A DNA stretch of 64,000 nt, taken from contig CAWJWL010000004.1 of NCBI GenBank assembly GCA_963846565.1, positions 129,880 through 193,879 on the forward strand, given 5' to 3'. Numbering within the stretch: position 1 is the stretch's first letter; each line of letters opens with the position of its first letter. Shown here one piece after another: positions 8,351-16,880 of the stretch. The notes beneath the pieces are model-generated. The model had not been told where the DNA came from and did no database searches. It saw nothing but the letters and a program-made list of their open reading frames with translations. The position numbers were made by a program, and so were the translations under genes. The DNA is from WHSW01 sp963846565. Lineage in GTDB: Bacteria; Actinomycetota; Thermoleophilia; Solirubrobacterales; 70-9.

Positions 8351-9163
8351 ATGAGCGAAAGAGACGGATACGCGGCCGGAGTCCCGTGCTGGGTCGACAC
8401 CTGGCGCGAAGACGTGAACCCGGCAGCAGCGTTCTACGGCGAGCTCTTCGGCTGGGACGTCGTCGGCACGACAGCCGCCGGCGAGGACGCCTACGCGATG
8501 TGCCTCTTGCGCGAGCGTCAGGTCGCGGGCATCGGCTCCCCCCTGCCGGCGGCAGCCCGGAAGGATCCCGCAGCGTGGACCACCTACGTGCAGGTGGACG
8601 GCGTCGAGGAGACCGTGGCCAAGGTCCGCGAGGCCGGCGGGTCGGTCCTCGCCGAGCCGTTCGACAGCCTCGACGGCGGCCGGATCGCGATCATCGCCGA
8701 CCCATCCGGCGCCGTCCTCGGCGTCTGGCAACTCGGCGAGCACGCCGGCGCGGAACTGGTCAACGAGCCCAGCGCCTGGGCGATGAGCTTTCTCATGTCA
8801 CCCGATCCGGATGCGGCGGCCCGGTTCTACGGCGCCGTCTTCGGCTGGGAGACCGAGAGCTTCGGGCCGGCGACGATGTTCCGCCTGCCCGGATTCGTCG
8901 GTGGCGAGCCCTCCCAGCCCGTCCCGCGCGACGTCGTCGCCACGATGATGCCGGCGGCCGAGGGCCCGCCTGCCGCATGGGGTGTGAACTTCTGGGTCGC
9001 CGACGTCGACGGCGTCGCCGCGAAGACGAAGGAGCTCGGCGGTCAGGTGATCTCGGCGCCGGAGGCGATCGAGGGTCTGCCGATGAAGGAGGGCGTGATC
9101 GCGGACCCTGAGGGCGCGGTGCTCTCGGTGACCCAGCTGCTGGTTCCGCCGCAGGCGGGCTAA
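8351..9163 (+). CDS. VOC-family protein with two glyoxalase domains
   Basis: 270 residues made of two vicinal-oxygen-chelate units. The first (about 10-130) opens with PCWVDTW...AAAFYGELFGW, the second (about 140-265) with SFLMSPDPDAAARFYGAVFGWE. Each ends with a DPSGAVLGVWQ- or DPEGAVLSVTQ-type strand. Such double-domain proteins bind a metal or small ligand; members next to regulators often act in detoxification or resistance, but no reaction can be assigned. The ATG at 8351 has a perfect AAGGAGG ribosome-binding site; upstream in-frame codons lack one. It is divergent from the HxlR regulator. Confidence 0.85.
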   Translation: MSERDGYAAGVPCWVDTWREDVNPAAAFYGELFGWDVVGTTAAGEDAYAMCLLRERQVAGIGSPLPAAARKDPAAWTTYVQVDGVEETVAKVREAGGSVLAEPFDSLDGGRIAIIADPSGAVLGVWQLGEHAGAELVNEPSAWAMSFLMSPDPDAAARFYGAVFGWETESFGPATMFRLPGFVGGEPSQPVPRDVVATMMPAAEGPPAAWGVNFWVADVDGVAAKTKELGGQVISAPEAIEGLPMKEGVIADPEGAVLSVTQLLVPPQAG

Positions 9164-9170
9164 CCCGCCT
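9153..9170. terminator. Hairpin at the convergent end of the VOC and subtilase genes
   Basis: AGGCGGG-CTAA-CCCGCCT is a perfect 7-bp stem with a 4-nt loop that covers the VOC stop codon. It lies between two genes that converge. Confidence 0.5.
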
Positions 9171-9223
9171 CCGCCGCGATTCGCGTCGTCCTCTCCGGTC
9201 GCGGCTTTGCCAGGCTCAGCGGC

Positions 9224-11750
9224 TCAGAACGGGCCGGCGCCGGCTTTCGTGAACTGGAGCGCCACGCCGTCGGAGAGGCTCGCCTCGTTGAACGAGAACT
9301 CCAGAGCATCCGTGCCGGCCGCGTTCTCGATCCCGACCGTCGCGGAGTTGCCACGCTCGCGGTCGCCGTCGATTCCGCGGTACTGGAACAACGCCCTTCC
9401 GTTCTCGTAGAGGACCACCTCATGGTCCCAACGCTCCGTCGACTCGAGCGGATATGGCTGCACGTTGTCGTACTCGATCACGAAGCGCCGGTTTGGCGCC
9501 GAGCCGAGCGTCCGCTTGCGGACCTCCGCACCGCTGGCCACGATCAGGTCGTCCCAGAACGGGTACAGCGCCGCGTTCGGCACCGCGGTGTTCGGGATCG
9601 CCGTGTTGCTGAACGCGCTGCTCGGGCCGCTGAAGGAGATGTACCCGTTGGTGGACACGTTCACCGTCGCATACGAGGTGCCGTAGAGCGAGAACGAGAA
9701 CGGCAGCGACACCGCGAGCGACGAGTCATCGCCGGACAGGGCCAGCGGCGTCGTCCCGTCCACCCAGCTGGTCGGCTCCAGGTCACACCGGTGCCCGTAG
9801 GCGTCGACGATCCGGGTCAGTCCGACGTCGAAGACCTCGGTCCCGTTCACCGTGCGAGTCAGCGATCTCGGATTCGCACAGCCGGCGTAGGTGATCGTGA
9901 ACGTGTAGACGCCGTTGGGCACGGCCGCGAACTCGTAGTGGCCGCTGGCGTCGGTGGTGTCGACCAACGGGGTGTCGTCGATCGATACGGTCGCGCCGAA
10001 GAGCGGCTGGCCGGACCGCACCGTACCGCTGACCAACTGCGTTGGCTGCTGGACCAGCCGGAAGTTCCGATTCGTCGTCACGCCGTCGCTGACCACGACG
10101 CCAGGCACCGTCTTCGTCTTGTACGCGAACTTCGAACCCGTCAGCGTGTAGGTCCCGACCGGCAGGTTGTCGAGCTCGTAGTGGCCGTTGGCATCGGTCG
10201 TCGCCGTATGCGGCGAGCCACCGTCCGTGGCGCTGACCGTCACCCCGGCGATCGGCGCGTTGGTGTCGTTGTCGCGGATGGTGCCCGCGATCGCGCCGCT
10301 CGGTCCGATCGGCGATGCGTTGACCGCCGCCAGGGCGTCGAGTCGGCCCTCGCCGAAGACGTTGTTGTCGTCCGCAGTACCGCCGCAGGTGAGGTCGCTC
10401 GTGTCGATCGCGGTGTCGTCCAGGATGGCCTGGGTTTCGGCGACGTCGCCGATCAGCGCCGGCGCCGCCGACCACATCAGCGCCACCGCGCCGGCCAGGT
10501 GCGGCGCCGCCATCGAGGTCCCGTTGAGGGACTGATATGCCCCGCCGTTGACGCTCGAGCGGACGTTCACCCCGGGGCCCGAGATGCTCGGCCTGATCTC
10601 GGTTCCCATGCCGGGTCCGCGGGCGGAGAAGCTCGCGATCGCGTTGCTGATGTCGTAGGCGCCGACGCCGTAGGCCGTCGCGTTATCGCCCGGCGATCCC
10701 GCGGTATTGCAAGCGGGGCCCGTATTGCCGTTCGAGAAAGAACCGAAGATCCCCGCCGCGGTCCATGCGTTGATGGTCGCCTGATACCACGTGTCTCCGC
10801 CACCACCGCCCCACGAGTTGTTGATCAGGTGCGGTCGCTTCGAGGGATCCGGGTTCGCGCCGCTCAGGTTCGTCGGGGCGAGCATCCATTGCCCGGCGGC
10901 GAGCAGGGATGTACTCGCGCAGGAGTTGGTGGCACAGCCCTTCGCCGCGATCCACTCGGCGTTCGGGGCGACCCCGATCTGGTTGGCTCCGCCGTCGTCG
11001 CCGACCATCGTCCCCATCGTGTGGGTGCCGTGGTTGTTGTTGTCGCAGGGCGTTCCCGCCGGGCAGACCGCCGTGCCATCGAACCAGTTGTAGTTGTGGT
11101 CGAAGGTGCCGCTGCCCAAGTTGCCCCGGTACTCGCCGACGAGCGCGGGGTGGTCGAAGTCGACCCCGGTGTCGATGTTGCCGACGACGATGCCCTCGCC
11201 TCGAACGCCGTGCGTGGCCCATACATCGTCGGCGTTGATGTTCGCGATCCCCCACTCGACCGCATTCACGCCGGCCTCGCGCTCGCCCTTGCTCGGCTCG
11301 GGGATCGAGTAGACCTCCTCCGCCTCGATCGCGCCCACGCCCGGATCGGATTCCGAGATCTCGAGCGCCTCCGCATCGCCGTCCCGCACCAGGACCCGGT
11401 TCGAGATCCAGAACGCCCGGTGCTCGTAGCCACCCGCGTCGAGCTGCTTTCGTAGATCAGCCTGGCTCGCGTCGGCTTGTCGCCGTGAGGCGGTCGTAGA
11501 CGTACTGCCCCCGCTTGTCCCAGTCGCTGATCTCGTCGGCGCCGCTGAGATCGGCCTCGTCCTCGAACAAGACCCAGAAGTCGGTCGAGCCGCCTCCCGC
11601 GACCGCACTCGCAACGTCCGAGTCAACCGCTGGTCCGCCGGCCTGCGCGCCGTTTGCGACCGTGACCGCAGACGCAACCGTCAACACCACTGCCAGCCCG
11701 AGAAAACAAGCACGCGCGCTGGCAGCCCGCCCCGTCCGACCACTCAGCAT
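9224..11750 (-). CDS. Secreted subtilisin-family (S8) protease with carboxypeptidase-regulatory-like repeats; one frame slip
   Basis: About 841 residues if the single frame slip is repaired. Signal peptide about 10-36; inhibitor-like propeptide about 55-140; S8 catalytic domain with Asp193 (NIDTGVDFDHPAL), His243 (NNHGTHTMG) and Ser412 (NGTSMAAPHLAGA); two CarboxypepD-regulatory-like beta domains (GYxxxxLPVGTYTLT and HYEFAAVPNGVYTF types); and a C-terminal beta domain with STNGYISF. It is exported and probably degrades extracellular protein. The start is the ATG at 11750, after GAGGGG. At 11476-11477 the coding strand reads aca[AG]cc, one base too many: both Thr and Ala are possible at one codon. 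Downstream the frame is intact for 750 codons. A real null allele is possible, but the doublet matches the pattern seen at 3.4-4.6 kb. Confidence 0.85.
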
Positions 11751-11824
11751 CAACGTTCCCCTCTTCGATTGAAGACTGCTGTGGCGACCCTATGCGATAT
11801 CCGGGCCCAAGTCCAGGACTTCGG

Positions 11825-13051
11825 TCACGCTTCGGCCATCGCCGCCTGCAGGTTCTCGTCGATCGAGGCGAGGAACTCCTGCGTCGTCTGGAAGTCCTGG
11901 CCTTCGCCGACGAGCAGCGCGAGGTCCTTGGTCATCTTGCCGCTCTCGACCGTCTCCACGCAGACCCGCTCGAGCGTTTCGGCGAACTCGGTGACCGCGG
12001 GTGTCTCGTCCATGCGCCCGCGAGCGGCAAGCGCCCGGGTCCAGGCGAAGATCGAGGCGATCGGGTTGGTCGAGGTCGGGTTGCCCTTCTGGTGCTCGCG
12101 GAAGTGGCGGGTGACGGTGCCGTGGGCGGCCTCGGCCTCGACCGTCTTGCCGTCGGGCGTCATCAGCACGGAGGTCATCAGGCCGAGCGAGCCGAAGCCC
12201 TGGGCGACCGTGTCGGACTGGACATCGCCGTCGTAGTTCTTGCAGGCCCATACGTAGCCGCCCTCCCACTTCAGCGCCGCGGCGACCATGTCGTCGATCA
12301 GGCGGTGCTCGTAGGTGATCCCGGCGGCCTCGAAGTCCGACTTGAACTCGGCGTCGTAGATCTCCTGGAAGAGGTCCTTGAAGCGGCCGTCGTAGCGCTT
12401 CAGGATCGTGTTCTTCGTCGACATGTAGACCGGGAACTCGCGGTCGAGGCCGTAGCGCATCGAGGCGCGGGCGAAGTCGCGGATCGAGTCGTCGAGGTTG
12501 TACATCCCCATCGCGATCCCGCTCGAGGGGAAGTCGAAGATGTCGATCTCGATCGGCTCCCCCTCGCTGCCCTCCTTCGGGGTCCAGGTCAGGGTCAGCT
12601 TCCCCTCCCCCGGGATCAGCGTGTCCTCGGCCCGGTACTGGTCGCCGAAGGCGTGACGGCCGATGATGATCGGCTTCGTCCACCCGGGCACGAGGCGCGG
12701 GATGTTCGAGATCACGATCGGCTCGCGGAAGATGACGCCGCCGAGGATGTTGCGGATCGTCCCGTTGGGCGAGCGGTACATCTCCTCGAGGCCGAACTCC
12801 TCCACCCGCGCCTCGTCGGGCGTGATCGTCGCGCACTTGACGCCGACGCCGTGCTCCTTGATCGCGTTCGCGGCGTCGACCGTGATCTGGTCGGAGGTCG
12901 CGTCGCGGCTCTCGATCCCGAGGTCGTAGTACTTCAGGTCGACATCGACGTAGGGCAGGATCAGCTGCTCCTTGATGAAGGCCCAGATGATCCGGGTCAT
13001 CTCGTCGCCGTCGAGCTCGACGATCGGGTTCTTGACTTCGATCTTTGCCAT
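11825..13051 (-). CDS. icd: NADP-dependent isocitrate dehydrogenase (eukaryote-like type)
   Basis: 408-residue homodimeric type II IDH, oxidative decarboxylation of isocitrate to 2-oxoglutarate in the cytosol. The N-terminus NPIVELDGDEMTRIIW, the substrate-binding SPNGTIRNILGG (Ser/Asn/Arg), the metal-binding DDMVAAALK, and the NADP-binding EAAHGTVTRHFREHQKG are all visible. The length and motifs match the eukaryotic/mycobacterial Icd1 type, not the E. coli type. The ATG is followed immediately by AKIEVKNP, as usual. A minus-strand -10-like TAGCAT lies about 16 nt upstream of the start. It stands alone on this strand, with the subtilase gene downstream after a 74-bp gap. Confidence 0.97.
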   Translation of the reverse strand: MAKIEVKNPIVELDGDEMTRIIWAFIKEQLILPYVDVDLKYYDLGIESRDATSDQITVDAANAIKEHGVGVKCATITPDEARVEEFGLEEMYRSPNGTIRNILGGVIFREPIVISNIPRLVPGWTKPIIIGRHAFGDQYRAEDTLIPGEGKLTLTWTPKEGSEGEPIEIDIFDFPSSGIAMGMYNLDDSIRDFARASMRYGLDREFPVYMSTKNTILKRYDGRFKDLFQEIYDAEFKSDFEAAGITYEHRLIDDMVAAALKWEGGYVWACKNYDGDVQSDTVAQGFGSLGLMTSVLMTPDGKTVEAEAAHGTVTRHFREHQKGNPTSTNPIASIFAWTRALAARGRMDETPAVTEFAETLERVCVETVESGKMTKDLALLVGEGQDFQTTQEFLASIDENLQAAMAEA

Positions 13052-13146
13052 CGCGCGGAGCGGGCGATGCTATCGACAGCCGGGCCGGGTCGGGGGACGA
13101 TCGCCCCGCGCGGAGGTCAATACCCCGTCGCGACACTGGGCACGGT

Positions 13147-13152
13147 TAGATT
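13147..13152 (+). promoter_or_regulatory. -10 box TAGATT of the surface repeat protein gene
   Basis: TAGATT is followed by 6 nt and the ATG at 13159, consistent with a leaderless transcript. Confidence 0.45.
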
Positions 13153-13158
13153 GCGCCC

Positions 13159-13926
13159 ATGCCTATCTCGAGCCGGATTCGCCGGCACCTCCGCGGAAAC
13201 GTCATCGCCTACCTCGCGCTCTTCGTCGCCCTCGGCGGCAGCGCGATCGCGCTCCCGGGCAAGAAGACCGTCAAGGGGGACGACCTCGCCAACGGCGCGG
13301 TGAAGACCCGCGCGATCGCCAACGGGAAGGTGACCGAGTCGAAGCTGGCGCCGGGATCCGTGAACGCGGCGAAGCTCGCCGACGGTGCGGTCGTGCGGGC
13401 CAAGATCGCGCAGGGTGAGGTCACCGGCGGCAAGATCGACGTCGCCGCGGTCTCGACCCCGAAGCTGGCGGGCGACGCCGTCACCACGGCAAAGGTCGCG
13501 CCCGGCACCCTCGAGGCGAGCGACTTCGGCGCCGGCCAGATCAGCGACGGGTTCGTCTTTACCGACACCGCCAACCTCACCGGAACCGCGGACGCGGCCT
13601 TCCCGGCCGCGCCGCACGCCTACAACGCTCCCCGGGGCGGCCGCCTGTTGCTGAGCGCGACGACGACGGCAACGATCACCTGCGTCGCGGCCTGCGATCG
13701 CAAGATCGCGCTGTTCGTCGACGGAAGTTCCGCTCCGGTCCCCGGTTCGACCGTGGTCATCAGCGGTGGGGCCGGCGACACGGTGGTCCGAGATCTGACG
13801 AGCACCGGTCTCCTCGCCGTCGGCGCCGGCGCGCACACGGTCCAGGCCCGGTTCGTCGACTCAGCGCCGACCGTCACCGGCAGCTTCGAGAACAACTCGA
13901 TCTCCGGGGTGCTGCTGCAGTCATGA
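13159..13926 (+). CDS. Thermoleophilia-type exported surface protein with short imperfect repeats
   Basis: 255 residues. Basic N-terminus and membrane/signal segment (RGNVIAYLALFVALGGSAIA, about 12-31), a leader I associate with large surface-protein families of Solirubrobacter relatives. Residues 34-120 are a run of 10- to 15-residue imperfect repeats of the type xLANGAVKTRxIANGKVTxSKLAPGSV, likely a beta-solenoid or fibre. Residues about 125-255 form a beta-rich C-terminal domain (two Cys in CVAACD). It is probably a cell-surface or stalk-like protein; the exact role is unknown. The family is a useful taxonomic marker for this window. Confidence 0.75.
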   Translation: MPISSRIRRHLRGNVIAYLALFVALGGSAIALPGKKTVKGDDLANGAVKTRAIANGKVTESKLAPGSVNAAKLADGAVVRAKIAQGEVTGGKIDVAAVSTPKLAGDAVTTAKVAPGTLEASDFGAGQISDGFVFTDTANLTGTADAAFPAAPHAYNAPRGGRLLLSATTTATITCVAACDRKIALFVDGSSAPVPGSTVVISGGAGDTVVRDLTSTGLLAVGAGAHTVQARFVDSAPTVTGSFENNSISGVLLQS

Positions 13927-13942
13927 ACCGGTGGTAGTAGTG

Positions 13943-13964
13943 TTTCCTACGGTGCCGTAGGAAA
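13943..13964. promoter_or_regulatory. 22-bp perfect palindrome overlapping the SCP2 start codon
   Basis: TTTCCTACGG-TG-CCGTAGGAAA; the last A is the first base of the ATG at 13964. The arms are 10 bp and perfect, as for a TetR-type operator. It also lies 17 bp behind the previous stop codon, so a terminator role is possible, but the 2-nt centre argues for protein binding. Confidence 0.55.
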
Positions 13965-14386
13965 TGAGCTCCTCCGCTGAAACCCTCGCCCGCGCCGCCC
14001 GCCGCGCGCCCGAACCGCTGCTGCGCGCATCGCTGACCAGGCCCTTCCGGCGCTCGGTGATCGCCGGAGTCTTCCGCCAGATGCCGCGGCAGCTGAAGCC
14101 GTCGGCGGCAGCCGCGGACGCGACGATCCGGTGGGACCTGACCAGCGCCGGCGAGACCTTCGAGACGTGGTACCTCCTCTTCGAGGACGGCCGCTGCCGA
14201 ACCACCCGCCGCCCACCCGAGCACAGCCCGCGGACCACGTTCACGGTCGAGGGTCTCGACTTCCTCCGTCTCGCGATCGGCGCCGAGAACCCGATGAGCA
14301 TGTTCCAGTCGGGCCGGATCAAGATCACCGGCGACATCTTCTTCGCCGCGCAGCTGCAGTCCGCGTTCGCGATCCCAGCCACCTGA
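13964..14386 (+). CDS. SCP2 sterol-carrier-domain protein
   Basis: 140 residues. After a basic N-terminal helix (about 1-40, RPFRRSVIAGVFRQMPRQL) the protein has an SCP2-like fold: DATIRWDLTSAGETFETWYLLFEDGRC, PRTTFTVEGLDFLRLAIG, SGRIKITGDIFFAAQL. Such domains bind lipids or hydrophobic ligands. The nearby TetR, AidB-like dehydrogenase and crotonase suggest lipid or fatty-acid metabolism. The ATG is covered by a long palindrome (13943-13964), so translation or transcription is probably controlled by a repressor not identified here. Confidence 0.8.
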   Translation: MSSSAETLARAARRAPEPLLRASLTRPFRRSVIAGVFRQMPRQLKPSAAAADATIRWDLTSAGETFETWYLLFEDGRCRTTRRPPEHSPRTTFTVEGLDFLRLAIGAENPMSMFQSGRIKITGDIFFAAQLQSAFAIPAT

Positions 14387-14405
14387 CTCCGCAGCGCTGC
14401 CGGGC

Positions 14406-14456
14406 CGAACTGCCCGGAATCGCTCTCACCCTCTGAGCGTAAAGCCGGGCAGTTCG
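14406..14456. terminator. Long inverted repeat before the tetR promoter
   Basis: CGAACTGCCCGG (14406-14417) pairs perfectly with CCGGGCAGTTCG (14445-14456); a nested CGCTC/GAGCG stem sits in the loop. It is most likely the terminator of the SCP2 gene, ending 3 bp before the TTGACA of the next promoter. Confidence 0.6.
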
Positions 14457-14459
14457 CTC

Positions 14460-14486
14460 TTGACAAAGATGTGAATTGTGGTTCAC
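14460..14486 (+). promoter_or_regulatory. tetR promoter with overlapping operator
   Basis: A consensus -35 TTGACA (14460-14465) precedes the inverted repeat GTGAA-N6-TTCAC (14471-14486), which covers the expected -10 region 8 bp before the ATG at 14495. The position is typical for autorepression by the TetR protein encoded next. Confidence 0.6.
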
Positions 14487-14494
14487 TTCTTTGA

Positions 14495-15124
14495 ATGGCT
14501 TACCGAGCGACCGAGCGCACGGAGGCGCGCAAGGCTGAGGTCCGTGAGCGGATCGTGGCCGCAGCGCGCGGGCTGGTCGCCGAGGGTGGCTACGCGAATG
14601 CCTCGGTCGCGGCTGTCGCCGAGCGCGCCGGGGTCGCCACCGGCACCGTCTACCGCCACTTCCCCTCCAAGGCGGAGCTGTTCGCCGAGGTCTTCCGCAG
14701 CGCCTCGCAGCACGAGGTCGACGCTGTGATCGCCGCCTCAGCCGACGTCGGCGACTCGGTCGCCGGCCGCCTCGCGGCCGCGGTCGACACCTTCGCCCGG
14801 CGCGCCCTCCAGGGGCGCCGCCTGGCCTGGGCGCTGATCGCCGAGCCCGTCGATCCAGCCGTCGAGGCCGAGCGGCTCGTCTTCCGCCGCGCCTACCGCG
14901 ACGCCTTCGCCGCCGTGATCGACGACGGGATCGCCTCCGGCGAGCTCCCCCCGCAGGATCCGGCGACGAGCGCCGCCGCCCTCGTCGGCGCGATCGGCGA
15001 AGCGCTCGTCGGCCCCGTCTCCCCCACCGCCACCGCCCATGACCCCGAATCCGTGATCGGCTCGCTGAAGGCGTTCTGCCTCCGCGCCGTGACAGGAAAG
15101 GAACCCGCCAGTGTCGACAGTTGA
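14495..15124 (+). CDS. TetR-family transcriptional regulator
   Basis: 209 residues. The N-terminal helix-turn-helix covers about 12-60: VRERIVAAARGLVAEGGYANASVAAVAERAGVATGTVYRHFPSKAELF carries all TetR signature positions. The rest is a helical ligand-binding domain with a TetR_C-like region. It overlaps the following acyl-CoA dehydrogenase gene by 14 bp, so it most likely controls that gene in response to an acyl-CoA or similar lipid, as FadR/KstR-type TetRs do in actinobacteria. Its own operator is GTGAATTGTGGTTCAC at 14471-14486. Confidence 0.93.
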   Translation: MAYRATERTEARKAEVRERIVAAARGLVAEGGYANASVAAVAERAGVATGTVYRHFPSKAELFAEVFRSASQHEVDAVIAASADVGDSVAGRLAAAVDTFARRALQGRRLAWALIAEPVDPAVEAERLVFRRAYRDAFAAVIDDGIASGELPPQDPATSAAALVGAIGEALVGPVSPTATAHDPESVIGSLKAFCLRAVTGKEPASVDS

Positions 15125-16787
15125 ACAGCGCCCGTCCGCGTCCACCCACGAGGTCACCAACCAGGCGGCTCCACTCGAGGGCTACAACACCTACGAGGCC
15201 GACCGGGTCCTGACCGAGGCGCTGCGGCGCGAGGGTGGCGAGTGGGGCGAGGAGCGCGTCCGCGAGGCGGGCGCGTTCGCCGGCTCGGCGCGGGCAATTC
15301 GCTGGGGGTTCGAGGCGAACGAGAACCCGCCCAAGCTTCGGACGCACGACCGCCTCGGCAACCGCATCGACGAGGTCGAGTTCCACCCCTCCTGGCACGA
15401 GCTGATGCGCGCCGGGATCGCAAGCGGGGCGCACGCGCTGCCGTGGCGCGAGCCGCAGCCGGGCGCCCACGTCGTGCGGGCGGCAATGTCGGTCTGCTCG
15501 CAGGCGGAGGCGGGCGTGGGCTGCCCGATCTCGATGACCTACTCGGTGATCCCCGCGCTGCGCAAGCAGCCCGAGATCGCGGCCGAGTGGGAGCCGCGCT
15601 TCCTCTCCCTCGACTACGACGGCGAGCGCCTGCGCCCGGCCGCCGACAAGGCTGGCGCGCTCTGCGGCATGGGGATGACGGAGAAGCAGGGCGGCTCCGA
15701 CGTGCGCTCCAACACCACCGTGGCGAGGCCGCTCAACGGCGGCGGGCCGGGAGGCGAGTACGCGCTCACCGGCCACAAGTGGTTCTTCTCGGCGCCGATG
15801 TGCGACGCCTTCCTCGTCCTCGCCCAGGCCGAAGGCGGGGTCTCCTGCTTCTTCATGCCGCGCTTCACCCCAGACGGGGAGCGCAATCCGATCCTGATCC
15901 AGCGGCTCAAGGACAAGCTCGGAAACCGAAGCAATGCGTCCTCGGAGGTCGAGTTCCGTGGTACGTGGGCGCGGCTCGTCGGCGAGGAGGGACGGGGCGT
16001 GCCGACGATCATCGAGATGGTCAACCACACCCGCCTCGACTGCTCGCTCGGCGCCGCGAACTCGATGCGCGCCGGGGTCGCGAACGCGATCAACCACACC
16101 TCGCAGCGCTCCGCCTTCGGCAAGGTGCTGATCGAGCAGCCGCTGATGCAGAACGTGCTCGCCGACCTCGCGGTCGAGTCGGAGGCGGCGACGATCGGCG
16201 CGCTCCGGTTGGCCAGGGCGTACGACCAGGACATCGCCGGCGACGAGAGCGAGCGCGCCTTCAAGCGGGTGGCGAACGCGGCGCTCAAATACTGGACCTG
16301 CAAGCGCGCACCGGTCCACGCGGCGGAGGCGCTCGAGTGCTTCGGCGGGAACGGCTTCGTCGAGGAATCCGGGATGCCGCGCCTGTTCCGTGAGTCGCCC
16401 CTCAACTCGATCTGGGAGGGCTCCGGCAACGTCCAGTGCCTCGACGTCCTCCGCGGGATGGCACGCTCGCCGGAGTCGCTCGAGGCGTTCCTCGCCGAGG
16501 TCGACGAGGGCGCCGGCGCGGATGCGCGCGTCGCCACCGCCGCGGCAGAGCTGCGCGGAGAGTTCTCCGACCTCGAGGGGATCGAGTCACGGGCGCGCCG
16601 CGTCGTCGAGCGGATGGCGCTCGCACTCCAGGGTTCCCTGCTGGTCCGCTTCGGCGACGATGCGGTCGCGGACGCGTTCTGCGCCTCACGCCTCGCAGGC
16701 GACGGCGGCCGCGCCTTCGGCACGCTGCCGGCGGGCACGGACTTCAAGCGAATCATCGAGCGCCACGCGCCGTTGCCGCTCGCGTGA
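15111..16787 (+). CDS. AidB-like acyl-CoA dehydrogenase
   Basis: 558-residue flavoprotein of the acyl-CoA dehydrogenase superfamily, longer than the usual 380-400 because it has the AidB-type N-terminal extension (YEADRVLTEALRREG). MTEKQGGSDVRSNTT near 185-199 is the AidB FAD-binding signature; GHKWFFSAP, NHTRLDCSLGAANSMRAG, ALECFGGNGFVEESGMPRLFRE and SIWEGSGNVQCLD complete the family pattern. AidB proteins protect DNA during alkylation stress; other members oxidise isovaleryl- or long acyl-CoA. The coupling with a TetR gene (14-bp overlap, GTG start at 15111) and the crotonase downstream favour a lipid role, but both are possible. Confidence 0.88.
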   Translation: MSTVEQRPSASTHEVTNQAAPLEGYNTYEADRVLTEALRREGGEWGEERVREAGAFAGSARAIRWGFEANENPPKLRTHDRLGNRIDEVEFHPSWHELMRAGIASGAHALPWREPQPGAHVVRAAMSVCSQAEAGVGCPISMTYSVIPALRKQPEIAAEWEPRFLSLDYDGERLRPAADKAGALCGMGMTEKQGGSDVRSNTTVARPLNGGGPGGEYALTGHKWFFSAPMCDAFLVLAQAEGGVSCFFMPRFTPDGERNPILIQRLKDKLGNRSNASSEVEFRGTWARLVGEEGRGVPTIIEMVNHTRLDCSLGAANSMRAGVANAINHTSQRSAFGKVLIEQPLMQNVLADLAVESEAATIGALRLARAYDQDIAGDESERAFKRVANAALKYWTCKRAPVHAAEALECFGGNGFVEESGMPRLFRESPLNSIWEGSGNVQCLDVLRGMARSPESLEAFLAEVDEGAGADARVATAAAELRGEFSDLEGIESRARRVVERMALALQGSLLVRFGDDAVADAFCASRLAGDGGRAFGTLPAGTDFKRIIERHAPLPLA

Positions 16788-16868
16788 GGATGGTGCGCTC
16801 TCGCGAGTACTACGCGGGTGCGAGCCGACAGCCAGTTCCCGGTCTTCGGCCTCTGCGAGTGCCCGAAG

Positions 16869-16874
16869 TAGGAT
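16869..16874 (+). promoter_or_regulatory. -10 box TAGGAT of the crotonase gene
   Basis: TAGGAT, 6 nt spacing, ATG at 16881. It gives the crotonase its own promoter despite the dehydrogenase gene 93 bp upstream. Confidence 0.45.
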
Positions 16875-16880
16875 CCGGCA

